A stretch of 8,320 bases of DNA from an uncultured Streptococcus sp. (GCA_916048115.1 CAJZGQ010000051.1:1-8320); one strand, 5' to 3'; shown: positions 1 through 5,963, counted from the stretch's first letter. Made by a program: numbers and translations. Notes: a model not told the origin generated them from the letters alone.

Positions 1-22
1 AGTCTCTAACTAGTGAGTTAGA

Positions 23-50
23 TTGAGATTCAAATGAAAGATGCTATAAT
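23..50 (+). promoter_or_regulatory. Promoter of the lipoprotein array (extended -10)
   Basis: A -35 box TTGAGA (23-28) is followed after 16 bases by TATAAT (45-50) with an upstream TG (42-43), which makes an extended -10. Transcription would begin near 57. The box lies inside the longest possible reading frame of the first gene (ATG at 34), so that ATG cannot be the start on a transcript from this promoter. A short inverted repeat (CTAACT 6-11 / AGTTAG 16-21) sits just upstream. It could be an operator or the base of an upstream terminator, but it has no T-run. The assignment rests on sequence match only. Confidence 0.75.
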
Positions 51-105
51 AGTAAAGAAAGTGACCGCCTATTTAGTCATGAAAGGAAGGATTGGAGAAA
101 AAGAA

Positions 106-573
106 ATGAAGAGACGAGTGGAATTATTTTTAATCATCCTGTTACCGATTCTAGGACTTTTACTTCTAGGAGGAAAGATCATGAACATGACGAAGAAACC
201 AGAACAGAAGGTAACTTCCTCATCTTCAAAGAAAGTTGTACAAAAATCAAAAGAAGAGATAGAAAAAGACCAAGTAGCCTATCTGAAAGAACACGAACAA
301 GAAATCGTCGATTTTGTGAAAGCTCAAAGTCCAAAAGTTGAATCTGTTCAGATTGATTGGAACAGTATGCAAATTGAAGAGTCTGGGAATGGAACGCCTC
401 AGGGTGGTGGATACAATTTATCTATTTCTGGTCAGATTAATCAATTAGAAAACACAAAATTCTCAGTTGATTTTTACCTAGAAGATCAAAATAGCATACC
501 AACTATTAAAAAAATGGGGATGCTTAATGATATTTATATCGAGGAAAATGGTGGTTGGAAAATTTTTTCCTAA
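106..573 (+). CDS. Small membrane-anchored protein, first of four tandem paralogs (lipobox Cys replaced by Lys)
   Basis: A 155-residue exported protein of unknown function. Residues 1-4 are MKRR, followed by a strongly hydrophobic stretch to about residue 23, a low-complexity Ser/Lys linker (about 36-50), then a compact domain. The domain contains YLKEHEQEIVDFVKAQ (59-74), ESVQIDW (79-85), NGTPQGG (95-101) and SGQIN (108-112). The same blocks recur in the next gene and in weaker form in the other two copies. Copies 2 to 4 have a lipobox ending in Cys. Here the aligned residue 24 is Lys (LLGGK instead of IGGC), so the protein should not be lipidated and is more likely held by its uncleaved N-terminal helix. 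ATG 106 is chosen because a GGAGAAAAAGAA sequence precedes it and because the alternative ATG at 34 lies within the promoter. It is the first gene of a likely operon, 30 bases before the next. The domain order recalls the small lipoproteins of the DUF1433/DUF4467 type, some of which are immunity proteins for secreted lipases. This resemblance is only from memory. Confidence 0.8.
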   Translation: MKRRVELFLIILLPILGLLLLGGKIMNMTKKPEQKVTSSSSKKVVQKSKEEIEKDQVAYLKEHEQEIVDFVKAQSPKVESVQIDWNSMQIEESGNGTPQGGGYNLSISGQINQLENTKFSVDFYLEDQNSIPTIKKMGMLNDIYIEENGGWKIFS

Positions 574-603
574 GTAAATAGAAGTATTAGTGTTAGGAGG
601 AAA

Positions 604-1041
604 ATGAAAAGAAAAATGAAATGTACCCTTAAGTTAATAGCTTTAATGCTTGTTTTCACAAGCATTGGAGGTTGTAGTGTAAATCAAAAAGCCCATACGA
701 AACAAGCACAAACTACCACCTCTTCCTCTACCGAAGAAGATACAGAAGTGATCAAACAAAAGCAGCTCGCTTATCTGAAAGAACATGAAAAAGAAATCGT
801 CGATTTTGTGAAATCGAAGAGTTCAAAGATTGAATCTGTTCAGATTTATTGGGAAGAAACGCAATGGATTGATGGTGGAAATGGGACACCACAAGGTGGA
901 GATGAGGTCATAGAAATTTTTGGTACCGTCAATCAACTTGAAGATTCAGGATGGAGGGTGGATGTCGTATTTGATTCTGATCAAAAGATGACTTTCGGTA
1001 TGGGCCAACATATTAGTATTAAGGGTGATTCTATTGAGTAA
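604..1041 (+). CDS. Lipoprotein, second tandem paralog
   Basis: A 145-residue predicted lipoprotein. The N-terminus is basic (MKRKMK), then a hydrophobic core leads to the lipobox S-I-G-G-C with the modified Cys at residue 24. The mature protein would be anchored to the outer face of the membrane. A Thr/Ser-rich linker (37-43) leads to the shared domain: YLKEHEKEIVDFVKSK (57-72), ESVQIYW (77-83), GNGTPQGGD (92-100), GTVNQLEDSGWRVDV (107-121). It is the closest relative of the first copy: the coding blocks 277-360 and 769-852 are nearly the same at DNA level, which points to fairly recent duplication. AGGAGG at 595-600 lies only 3 bases before ATG 604. The next in-frame ATG (616) would be about 15 bases away, so 604 is preferred. 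No enzyme motif is visible. The function is unknown, and a role in binding or immunity at the cell surface is an inference. Confidence 0.85.
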   Translation: MKRKMKCTLKLIALMLVFTSIGGCSVNQKAHTKQAQTTTSSSTEEDTEVIKQKQLAYLKEHEKEIVDFVKSKSSKIESVQIYWEETQWIDGGNGTPQGGDEVIEIFGTVNQLEDSGWRVDVVFDSDQKMTFGMGQHISIKGDSIE

Positions 1042-1075
1042 GAACTGGAAAAATCAAAGCCTTTAAGGAGAATTT

Positions 1076-1501
1076 ATGAAGAGACAAGAAAAAATGATTT
1101 TCACTTTACTTGCTTTATTTGTCGCATTGCTCATCATCACAGGCTGTACTGTAAAATCTAAAGAAGAGATGAAGCAAGAAAAAACGAATGTTTCTTCCTC
1201 CACCAAAGAAGATGCAGAAACTGTCACACAAAAGCAAGTTAACTTTTTAAAAAAACATGAGTCAGAAATTACGGATTACATAAAGGTGAATGTTCCAGAA
1301 GTTGTTCGGGTCGAGTATGACTGGGATACCGTGAAAGTAGGAGATAGTGGAGCATTTACGGAATCTGGATTTGACATCCGTTTAAAGGTCTATGGGGCAA
1401 ATGATAAGGAACTCAATGGCTATTCATTCTTTATTATCCCCAAACCAAATGTTGAGAATCCAATTTCAATTGATTCAATCTCTGGTTCAAATTTTCCTTA
1501 A
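1076..1501 (+). CDS. Lipoprotein, third and most divergent tandem paralog
   Basis: A 141-residue predicted lipoprotein with signal peptide MKRQEKMIFTLLALFVALL and lipobox I-I-T-G-C (Cys24). A Lys/Glu/Ser/Thr-rich linker (about 27-50) follows, then a recognisable but diverged form of the family domain: FLKKHESEITDYIK (57-70), VRVEYDW (77-83), and GAFTESGFDIRLKVYG (92-107) where copies 1 and 2 have GNGTPQGG. The 84-base block 1241-1324 aligns in frame and at equal length with those in copies 1, 2 and 4. The ribosome binding site AAGGAG (1065-1070) has 5-base spacing. The gene lies 34 bases after the previous stop, so it is probably cotranscribed. The divergence suggests either an older duplication or selection for a different partner. 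The function is not known. Confidence 0.85.
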   Translation: MKRQEKMIFTLLALFVALLIITGCTVKSKEEMKQEKTNVSSSTKEDAETVTQKQVNFLKKHESEITDYIKVNVPEVVRVEYDWDTVKVGDSGAFTESGFDIRLKVYGANDKELNGYSFFIIPKPNVENPISIDSISGSNFP

Positions 1502-1552
1502 TAAAATCAACAGATCATTCTAGTTATTAAGAGGAAAGGAATCAAACAATCC

Positions 1553-1569
1553 ATGAACTACTAGTTCAT
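1553..1569. repeat. Perfect 8-bp inverted repeat between lipoprotein copies 3 and 4
   Basis: ATGAACTA (1553-1560) and TAGTTCAT (1562-1569) are exact reverse complements around a single C. With almost no loop it is a palindrome more suited to protein binding than to RNA hairpin formation. It lies in the 133-base gap between two paralogs, with no obvious promoter next to it. Confidence 0.55.
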
Positions 1570-1581
1570 AATAGATCTAGA

Positions 1582-1631
1582 AATGATAGGTGGACATTTT
1601 AAAGAATAATTTGTACAGAATGATAGGAGGA
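1582..1631 (+). repeat. Short direct repeat of a ribosome-binding-site region
   Basis: AATGATAGGTGGA (1582-1594) is repeated with one change as AATGATAGGAGGA (1619-1631), the second copy being the ribosome binding site of the fourth lipoprotein gene. The upstream copy is followed by no usable reading frame. It may be a scar of paralog duplication or deletion. Confidence 0.45.
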
Positions 1632-1634
1632 GTT

Positions 1635-2075
1635 ATGAAAAGTCAAAAAATCATGATAATAGTTGCTTCAATTGTAGCGCTCCTAAGTATAGGAGGGTGT
1701 ACCGTGAAGCATAAAGATGATACAAAACAAGGAAAAACGAATGTTATTTCATCTACGAAAGACCTAAAGGAAGATAAGGAAGCTATAAAGAAAAAACAAC
1801 TGGACTATCTAAAAGAACACGAACAGGAGGTTGTTGATTTAGTCAAAGCACAAAATTCAAAAGTTGAATCCGTTCAGATTGATTGGGATCAGACACAATG
1901 GGGTGATGGTGGACTGACAACTCCTGAATATTATATGAATGTTTATGGACGTATAAATAATATTGAAGAATCGGGTTGGAGAGTAGATATCCCAATTAAT
2001 GAGGACAATACATTGAATTTAGATAAGATGTATATAGGATCCGACATTGGAATAGGAGGTAGATTATTTGAGTAA
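1635..2075 (+). CDS. Lipoprotein, fourth tandem paralog
   Basis: A 146-residue predicted lipoprotein with signal peptide from MKSQK through a hydrophobic core to lipobox S-I-G-G-C (Cys22). The domain has YLKEHEQEVVDLVKAQ (58-73), ESVQIDW (78-84), GGLTTPEYYMNVYGRIN (92-108), and ESGWRVDIP (112-120), which is close to copy 2. The start is set at ATG 1635 because AGGAGG (1625-1630) precedes it and because upstream in-frame codons (from GTG 1590) would place 15 non-signal residues before the signal peptide. A gap of 133 bases separates it from copy 3. Its 3' end carries, inside the coding sequence, the ribosome binding site of the next gene, which it overlaps by 8 bases, so the two are probably translationally coupled. 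The function is unknown, and the tight coupling suggests a shared job with the downstream small protein or with that protein's ancestral full-length form. Confidence 0.85.
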   Translation: MKSQKIMIIVASIVALLSIGGCTVKHKDDTKQGKTNVISSTKDLKEDKEAIKKKQLDYLKEHEQEVVDLVKAQNSKVESVQIDWDQTQWGDGGLTTPEYYMNVYGRINNIEESGWRVDIPINEDNTLNLDKMYIGSDIGIGGRLFE

Positions 2076-2277
2076 TTGGAATTTGAACAGTTTTGACAAT
2101 TTATATGCTTCATTAGCTGAATCAACTTATCGTGATAGGCCCACAAACTTCTCATATGAACAATTGGATCAAATCCAGGAAGAGCGTTCAAAGCTCAAAT
2201 GGGAGTATGACAATGAGATCGATTCTTTCTATAAAAATCAGAAAAAGCTGGAATCGAAAGCCAAAAAAAATCAGTAA
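2068..2277 (+). CDS. Small 69-residue protein with TTG start, possible remnant of a lipase-like protein
   Basis: A soluble, charged protein without signal peptide or membrane segment. Initiation at TTG 2068 is supported by AGGAGG (2054-2059) with 8-base spacing, located inside the preceding lipoprotein gene. The two frames overlap by 8 bases, as expected for translational coupling. The first part (SNWNLNSFDNLYASLAESTYRDRP, residues 2-25) looks to me like the N-terminus of streptococcal lipase-like proteins (DUF2974/Mbeg1-like), which are several hundred residues long. The rest is Glu/Lys-rich and probably helical, ending KKLESKAKKNQ. No catalytic GxSxG region is present. It could be a truncated toxin or effector gene, an internal deletion joining both ends, or a genuine small protein. 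The stop codon lies within the terminator hairpin. The coding call is fairly strong. The lipase relationship is recalled, not tested. Confidence 0.65.
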   Translation: MSNWNLNSFDNLYASLAESTYRDRPTNFSYEQLDQIQEERSKLKWEYDNEIDSFYKNQKKLESKAKKNQ

Positions 2278-2297
2278 GGTTGCCCTTACTGATTTTT
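2266..2297. terminator. Bidirectional terminator between converging genes
   Basis: A perfect 14-bp stem: AAAAATCAGTAAGG (2266-2279), loop TTGC (2280-2283), CCTTACTGATTTTT (2284-2297). The flanking A-run and T-run give a U-tail on either strand. It includes the stop codon of the small plus-strand gene (2275-2277) and reaches the stop of the minus-strand gene (2296-2298), so it ends transcription from both sides. Confidence 0.9.
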
Positions 2298-2730
2298 AGT
2301 TGGTTCCGGATGATGCTGTATCTGCGCCACTGTCTGTTGCGGTGGAGCCTTGGTCTTGTGCTGCAGGTGAACTGGTGTCTGTAGCGGATGAGCTATCGGT
2401 TTCTTTTTGTGAACTTGTTTCTGTATTGCTTGAATCGGTTTGCGTATTGGTATTTGTATTGGTATCTGTAGCGCTGGAGTCAGATCCCTTATCGTGGACC
2501 ACGACGACGCTGGTGCTACTAGATGGTTTATCTTCTGTTTTTTGATTGTCTTTATTAAGCAGGCTTATAATCGTAAAAGAAGTGACGATAATCCCTAAAA
2601 GACTGGCAATCGTGGCGACAACTGTTTGAAATAGTGATAGGCCTTGTTTGACTTTTTCACCACGTGAGGGTCTAGAATCTGTAGTATCCTCTGGTTTTTG
2701 GTTTTTGTTGCTTCTTGAATATTGTGACAT
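2296..2730 (-). CDS. Single-pass membrane protein with Ser/Thr-rich outer tail
   Basis: A 144-residue protein: basic, Ser/Asn/Arg-rich cytoplasmic N-terminus (1-30), one hydrophobic segment (about 33-58, FQTVVATIASLLGIIVTSFTIISLL), then about 85 residues almost entirely of Ser, Thr, Asp, Asn, Gln and Ala with no cysteine. The basic residues before the helix favour an N-in/C-out orientation, placing the tail in the wall zone. It has no LPXTG motif and no recognised domain. It may belong to the streptococcal DUF6556-type family, judged from its layout and from memory. The start MSQYSRS (2730) is preferred over ATG 2736 because the purine-rich GAAAGAGA (2737-2744) is then 6 bases away instead of adjacent. 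A hexamer repeat encodes part of the tail. It has its own promoter (2773-2801). The function is unknown. Confidence 0.75.
   Translation of the reverse strand: MSQYSRSNKNQKPEDTTDSRPSRGEKVKQGLSLFQTVVATIASLLGIIVTSFTIISLLNKDNQKTEDKPSSSTSVVVVHDKGSDSSATDTNTNTNTQTDSSNTETSSQKETDSSSATDTSSPAAQDQGSTATDSGADTASSGTN
2444..2467 (-). repeat. Hexanucleotide repeat encoding an Asn-Thr tract
   Basis: On the plus strand four hexamers follow each other: GTATTG, GTATTT, GTATTG, GTATCT. Read on the minus strand they encode alternating Thr/Asn codons in the tail of the membrane protein. Because the unit is six bases, gain or loss of copies would change tail length without breaking the frame. Confidence 0.7.
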
Positions 2731-2772
2731 GTTCATTCTCTTTCTATCAAAAATTGTTTTTAACACTTTCCT

Positions 2773-2801
2773 ATTATAAGTCATTTTCTGAAAAATGTCT
2801 A
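2773..2801 (-). promoter_or_regulatory. Promoter of the minus-strand membrane protein gene
   Basis: Read on the minus strand: -35 TAGACA (2801-2796), 17-base spacer, -10 TATAAT (2778-2773). Transcription would start near 2766, about 35 bases before the chosen start codon. It is a perfect -10 with a good spacer, identified by match only. Confidence 0.7.
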
Positions 2802-2854
2802 AAAAGAACTGAATTTTATGGAGTGATTTTACCTCATCTCTCTTTATCAAATCC

Positions 2855-2883
2855 TTGTCCCAAGCGGTTAGAAATGATAAAAT
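2855..2883 (+). promoter_or_regulatory. Promoter of the iscS-thiI operon
   Basis: -35 TTGTCC (2855-2860), 17-base spacer, -10 TAAAAT (2878-2883) with a TG two bases upstream (2875-2876). It is divergent from the minus-strand promoter about 55 bases away. The predicted 5' leader is only about 30 bases, which leaves no room for a riboswitch. Confidence 0.65.
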
Positions 2884-2921
2884 AGAAGTTACGTAAAAAG
2901 AAAGTGATGGATGCGTAGGAC

Positions 2922-4064
2922 ATGATTTATTTTGACAATTCAGCAACGACCAAACCTTATCCAGAGGCCCTTGCGACCTATACAGAAGTGGCCACTCGGA
3001 TTTGGGGAAACCCTTCTAGTTTGCACAATCTAGGTAGTCAAGCGACTCGTATTTTAGAGGCTTCTAGAAAACAGATTGCAGAGTTAATTGGCAAGAAAGC
3101 TGAGGAAATTTACTTCACGTCTGGTGGGACCGAAGGGGACAACTGGATCCTCAAGGGTGTAGCCTTTGAGAAAGCTCCTTATGGCAAGCATATCATTGTC
3201 TCTGACATCGAGCATCCCGCTATCAAGGAGTCCGCTGCTTGGTTAAAGACGCAAGGATTTCAAGTGGATTATGCTCCAGTGGATGCGCGTGGCTTTGTCA
3301 AAGTGGATGCCTTGTCTAGTCTTCTCCGTCCAGATACGACCTTGGTCTCTGTCATGGCCGTCAACAATGAGATTGGCTCCATCCAGCCCATCCATGAAAT
3401 TGCGGCTCTCCTAGAGGATCGTCCAACGATTAGTTTCCATGTCGATGCGGTTCAAGCTTTAGCCAAGGTAGCAACAGAAGTTTATCTACCAGAGCGCGTG
3501 GACTTTGCGACCTTCTCTAGTCACAAATTCCATGGTCTTCGTGGAGTTGGCTTTGTCTACATCAAAGAAGGCAAAAAGATCACCCCTCTCTTAACGGGTG
3601 GAGGTCAAGAAAAAGAAATGCGCTCGACAACTGAGAACGTGGCAGGTATCGCAGCAACAGCAAAAGCCCTACGCTTAGCTATGGAAAACCAAGAAGCTTT
3701 TGCCAACAAGACCCAGCAGATGAAAGAAGTCATCCGCAAAGAATTGGCCAACTATCCAGATGTCACCATCTTTTCTGGTGAGGATCACTTTGCGCCTCAC
3801 ATCTTGACTTTCGGGATCAAGGGAGTTCGTGGAGAAGTAGTGGTCCATGCCTTTGAAGAGTTTGATATTTACATCTCGACAACCAGTGCTTGCTCGTCCA
3901 AAGCTGGTAAGCCAGCTGGAACCTTGATTGCTATGGGAGTGGATAAGAGTATCGCACAGACAGCTGTTCGCTTGAGTCTCGATCTTGAAAACGACATGAG
4001 CCAAGTCGAGCAATTCTTAACCAAGTTCAAACTGATTTACGAGCAAACACGAAAAGTACGTTAA
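2922..4064 (+). CDS. iscS: Cysteine desulfurase (NifS/IscS family), partner of ThiI
   Basis: A 380-residue PLP enzyme that takes sulfur from L-cysteine, giving alanine and an enzyme persulfide. Visible motifs are FDNSATT at the N-terminus, SGGTEGDN (67-74) for PLP phosphate binding, His98 in DIEHPA that stacks on PLP, Asp174 and Gln178 in HVDAVQA, the PLP lysine Lys202 in SSHKFHG, and the catalytic Cys324 in TTSACSS. RSTTENV (234-240) replaces the more common RSGTENV. It is full length for the family. The gene lies 18 bases before thiI, which strongly suggests the desulfurase dedicated to tRNA 4-thiouridine formation, like NifZ of Bacillus subtilis, and not the Suf iron-sulfur enzyme. The start MIYFDNSATT matches the family N-terminus, although the ribosome binding site is weak (TAGGA ends only one base before ATG). 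Cytoplasmic. The exact sulfur acceptors in this organism are inferred. Confidence 0.95.
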   Translation: MIYFDNSATTKPYPEALATYTEVATRIWGNPSSLHNLGSQATRILEASRKQIAELIGKKAEEIYFTSGGTEGDNWILKGVAFEKAPYGKHIIVSDIEHPAIKESAAWLKTQGFQVDYAPVDARGFVKVDALSSLLRPDTTLVSVMAVNNEIGSIQPIHEIAALLEDRPTISFHVDAVQALAKVATEVYLPERVDFATFSSHKFHGLRGVGFVYIKEGKKITPLLTGGGQEKEMRSTTENVAGIAATAKALRLAMENQEAFANKTQQMKEVIRKELANYPDVTIFSGEDHFAPHILTFGIKGVRGEVVVHAFEEFDIYISTTSACSSKAGKPAGTLIAMGVDKSIAQTAVRLSLDLENDMSQVEQFLTKFKLIYEQTRKVR

Positions 4065-4082
4065 TTTTAGAAGGAAATCAAC

Positions 4083-5303
4083 ATGACCTTAACCTATTCA
4101 GAAATTATGATTCGCTATGGAGAGCTTTCTACTAAAGGAAAGAACCGTATGCGTTTTATCAATAAACTTCGCAATAATATCCAAGATGTTTTATCTATCT
4201 ATCCAGCTGTCAAAGTGACAGCTGACCGCGATCGGGCGCATGCCTATCTGCATGGGACAGATTATGAGCCAGTAGCAGAATCCCTCAAGCAGGTTTTTGG
4301 AATCCAAAATTTTTCACCCGTTTACAAGATTGAAAAATCTGTTCCGGCCTTAAAAGCGGCTGTGCAAGAGATCATGAAGGAGATTTACAAGGACGGCTTG
4401 ACCTTTAAAATCTCAAGTAAGCGCAGTGACCATACCTTTGAACTCGATAGTCGCGAGCTCAATCAAACCTTGGGAGGTGCGGTCTTTGAAGCGATCCCAA
4501 CTATCCAAGCTCAGATGAAAAAACCAGATATCAACTTGCAGGTTGAAATCCGAGAAGAAGCAGCCTACATCTCTTATGAAACCATTAAAGGAGCAGGTGG
4601 CCTTCCTGTTGGTACGTCTGGTAAGGGCATGCTCATGCTTTCTGGTGGGATCGACTCTCCAGTAGCTGGCTACCTAGCCTTAAAGCGGGGTGTGGACATT
4701 GAGGCAGTACACTTTGCTAGCCCACCTTATACTAGCCCAGGTGCGCTGAAAAAAGCCCATGATTTAACACGGAAGTTGACCAAGTTTGGGGGCAATATCC
4801 AATTTATCGAGGTGCCCTTCACAGAGATTCAAGAAGAAATCAAGGCAAAAGCGCCAGAAGCTTACCTCATGACCTTGACCCGTCGCTTTATGATGCGCAT
4901 TACAGACCGCATTCGCGAGGTTCGAGGTGGTTTGGTGATTATCAATGGTGAAAGTTTGGGACAAGTGGCTAGCCAAACCTTAGAGAGTATGCAAGCCATC
5001 AATGCAGTAACCAATACGCCGGTTATCCGTCCGGTAGTGACCATGGACAAATTGGAAATCATCGATATTGCCCAAGCCATTGATACCTTTGAAATTTCTA
5101 TCCAGCCATTCGAAGACTGTTGTACCATCTTTGCACCGGATCGTCCAAAGACCAATCCAAAACTCAAAAATGCGGAGCAATATGAGCAACGTATGGATGT
5201 GGAAGCTTTGGTTGAGCGTGCGGTAGCAGGTATCATCGTAACAGAGATCACACCAAAAGCAGAAAAAGATGAGGTCGATGACCTGATTGAGGATTTGCTA
5301 TAG
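4083..5303 (+). CDS. thiI: tRNA 4-thiouridine synthase ThiI
   Basis: A 406-residue enzyme that adenylates U8 of tRNA and replaces its oxygen with sulfur to give 4-thiouridine, a near-UV sensor base. Domain order: N-terminal ferredoxin-like region (about 1-60), THUMP RNA-binding domain (about 60-165), then the PP-loop ATPase domain with SGGIDS (187-192), [11 protein letters not shown] (289-299) and the conserved [10 protein letters not shown] (343-352), whose Cys346/Cys347 are candidates for persulfide handling. It ends at residue 406 without the rhodanese domain found in the longer Escherichia coli enzyme, as is usual in Gram-positive bacteria. Sulfur is therefore expected to pass directly from the neighbouring desulfurase. 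AAGGA (4071-4075) with 7-base spacing supports ATG 4083. A role in thiazole synthesis for thiamine is less likely in this shorter form. Confidence 0.96.
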   Translation: MTLTYSEIMIRYGELSTKGKNRMRFINKLRNNIQDVLSIYPAVKVTADRDRAHAYLHGTDYEPVAESLKQVFGIQNFSPVYKIEKSVPALKAAVQEIMKEIYKDGLTFKISSKRSDHTFELDSRELNQTLGGAVFEAIPTIQAQMKKPDINLQVEIREEAAYISYETIKGAGGLPVGTSGKGMLMLSGGIDSPVAGYLALKRGVDIEAVHFASPPYTSPGALKKAHDLTRKLTKFGGNIQFIEVPFTEIQEEIKAKAPEAYLMTLTRRFMMRITDRIREVRGGLVIINGESLGQVASQTLESMQAINAVTNTPVIRPVVTMDKLEIIDIAQAIDTFEISIQPFEDCCTIFAPDRPKTNPKLKNAEQYEQRMDVEALVERAVAGIIVTEITPKAEKDEVDDLIEDLL

Positions 5304-5332
5304 GAGAGACTGGGAGTATCCAGCCTCTTTTT
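5304..5332 (+). terminator. Weak terminator or attenuator after thiI
   Basis: GAGACTGG (5306-5313) pairs with CCAGCCTC (5320-5327) around a six-base loop, with one A/C mismatch, followed by TTTTT (5328-5332). It begins right after the thiI stop. It would reduce, not fully stop, read-through into the following lipoprotein gene, for which no separate promoter is evident. Confidence 0.6.
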
Positions 5333-5355
5333 CTAACCAACTTAAAGGAGACAAG

Positions 5356-5898
5356 ATGAAAAAAATTATCGTTTTAATGACAAGTTTGCTTCTGTTGACA
5401 GGCTGCGTCAAAGTATCATTTACTGGCCCGAAAAAAGAAGAAAAGACCAGCCAGTCAACCAGCAGTAAAAAAGAACCCCTCACATTTGTCAGAGCCGACC
5501 AGTACAAAGACCAGGACAACGAAGTCTTGGAAGCATCTGAGAAATTTATCAAGGAACATCCAACGCTTGGAGAACCTGGAAAATTATTTGTCTTTTTCCC
5601 AGGATATACCTTTGGAAATGAGGAAAATCGCTTCGCCTTATTCTTTATTGTGAATCGTACCACCACAACCATCGATCGTGATGGATCCTTTGTCCTGAAT
5701 TTGGAATATGATGGAGAGCCACTTTTTAAAGATGTTACAGTTGACTATGAAGTGAGCGAATCGGGTGTGTTAAAACCAAATACTGCTGCAGCAATTCCGA
5801 TAAAAATTACTAAGGAACAAGAAGAAAAAATGAAGGGGATGAACGATTCGTCTAAAGCCAAAATGAGCTTTAATGACTTTAAATTTAAGGATAAGTAG
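5356..5898 (+). CDS. Lipoprotein of unknown function downstream of thiI
   Basis: A 180-residue predicted lipoprotein: MKKIIVLMTSLLLLTGC with lipobox L-L-T-G-C and Cys17 as the lipidated residue. A Lys/Ser/Thr-rich linker (about 25-43) is followed by a domain of alternating hydrophobic residues (FVFFPGYTF, FALFFIVNRTTTTI, FVLNLEYDGEPLF, AAAIPIKI), which suggests a beta-sandwich like the extracellular Ig-like folds of other streptococcal lipoproteins. No catalytic motif is seen. It is not related in sequence to the four paralogs at the start of the window. ATG 5356 has AAAGGAG (5344-5350) at 5-base spacing. The frame upstream (from 5287) overlaps thiI and lacks a signal sequence, so it is not used. 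It is 52 bases after thiI with a terminator-like hairpin between, so it may depend on partial read-through. No functional link to tRNA thiolation is apparent. Confidence 0.85.
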   Translation: MKKIIVLMTSLLLLTGCVKVSFTGPKKEEKTSQSTSSKKEPLTFVRADQYKDQDNEVLEASEKFIKEHPTLGEPGKLFVFFPGYTFGNEENRFALFFIVNRTTTTIDRDGSFVLNLEYDGEPLFKDVTVDYEVSESGVLKPNTAAAIPIKITKEQEEKMKGMNDSSKAKMSFNDFKFKDK

Positions 5899-5963
5899 AT
5901 GAAAGCCGGTTTTGAATGCGATCTTAAACTACAAGATACAAAAAATAGATTTTTCAAAGAAAA

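Noticed and set aside
34..105. Longer N-terminus of the first paralog from ATG 34 (or ATG 79)
   Set aside because: ATG 34 lies inside the -35/-10 promoter, neither ATG has a ribosome binding site, and the extension would precede the export signal.
1590..1634. GTG start extending the fourth lipoprotein
   Set aside because: It would put 15 residues before a normal lipoprotein signal peptide, while ATG 1635 has AGGAGG immediately upstream.
1943..2191. Minus-strand open frame opposite the fourth lipoprotein and the small gene
   Set aside because: No ribosome binding site or family resemblance, and both plus-strand genes there are well supported.
2300..2545. Plus-strand open frame rich in Val/Ser/Leu
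   Set aside because: It is the complement of the low-complexity tail of the minus-strand membrane protein, so openness follows from composition.
4764..5251. Several minus-strand open frames within thiI
   Set aside because: They are opposite a fully conserved gene, lack start signals and resemble no family.
5287..5355. Upstream start of the thiI-linked lipoprotein
   Set aside because: It overlaps thiI and the hairpin and adds residues before a perfect signal peptide. ATG 5356 has AAAGGAG.
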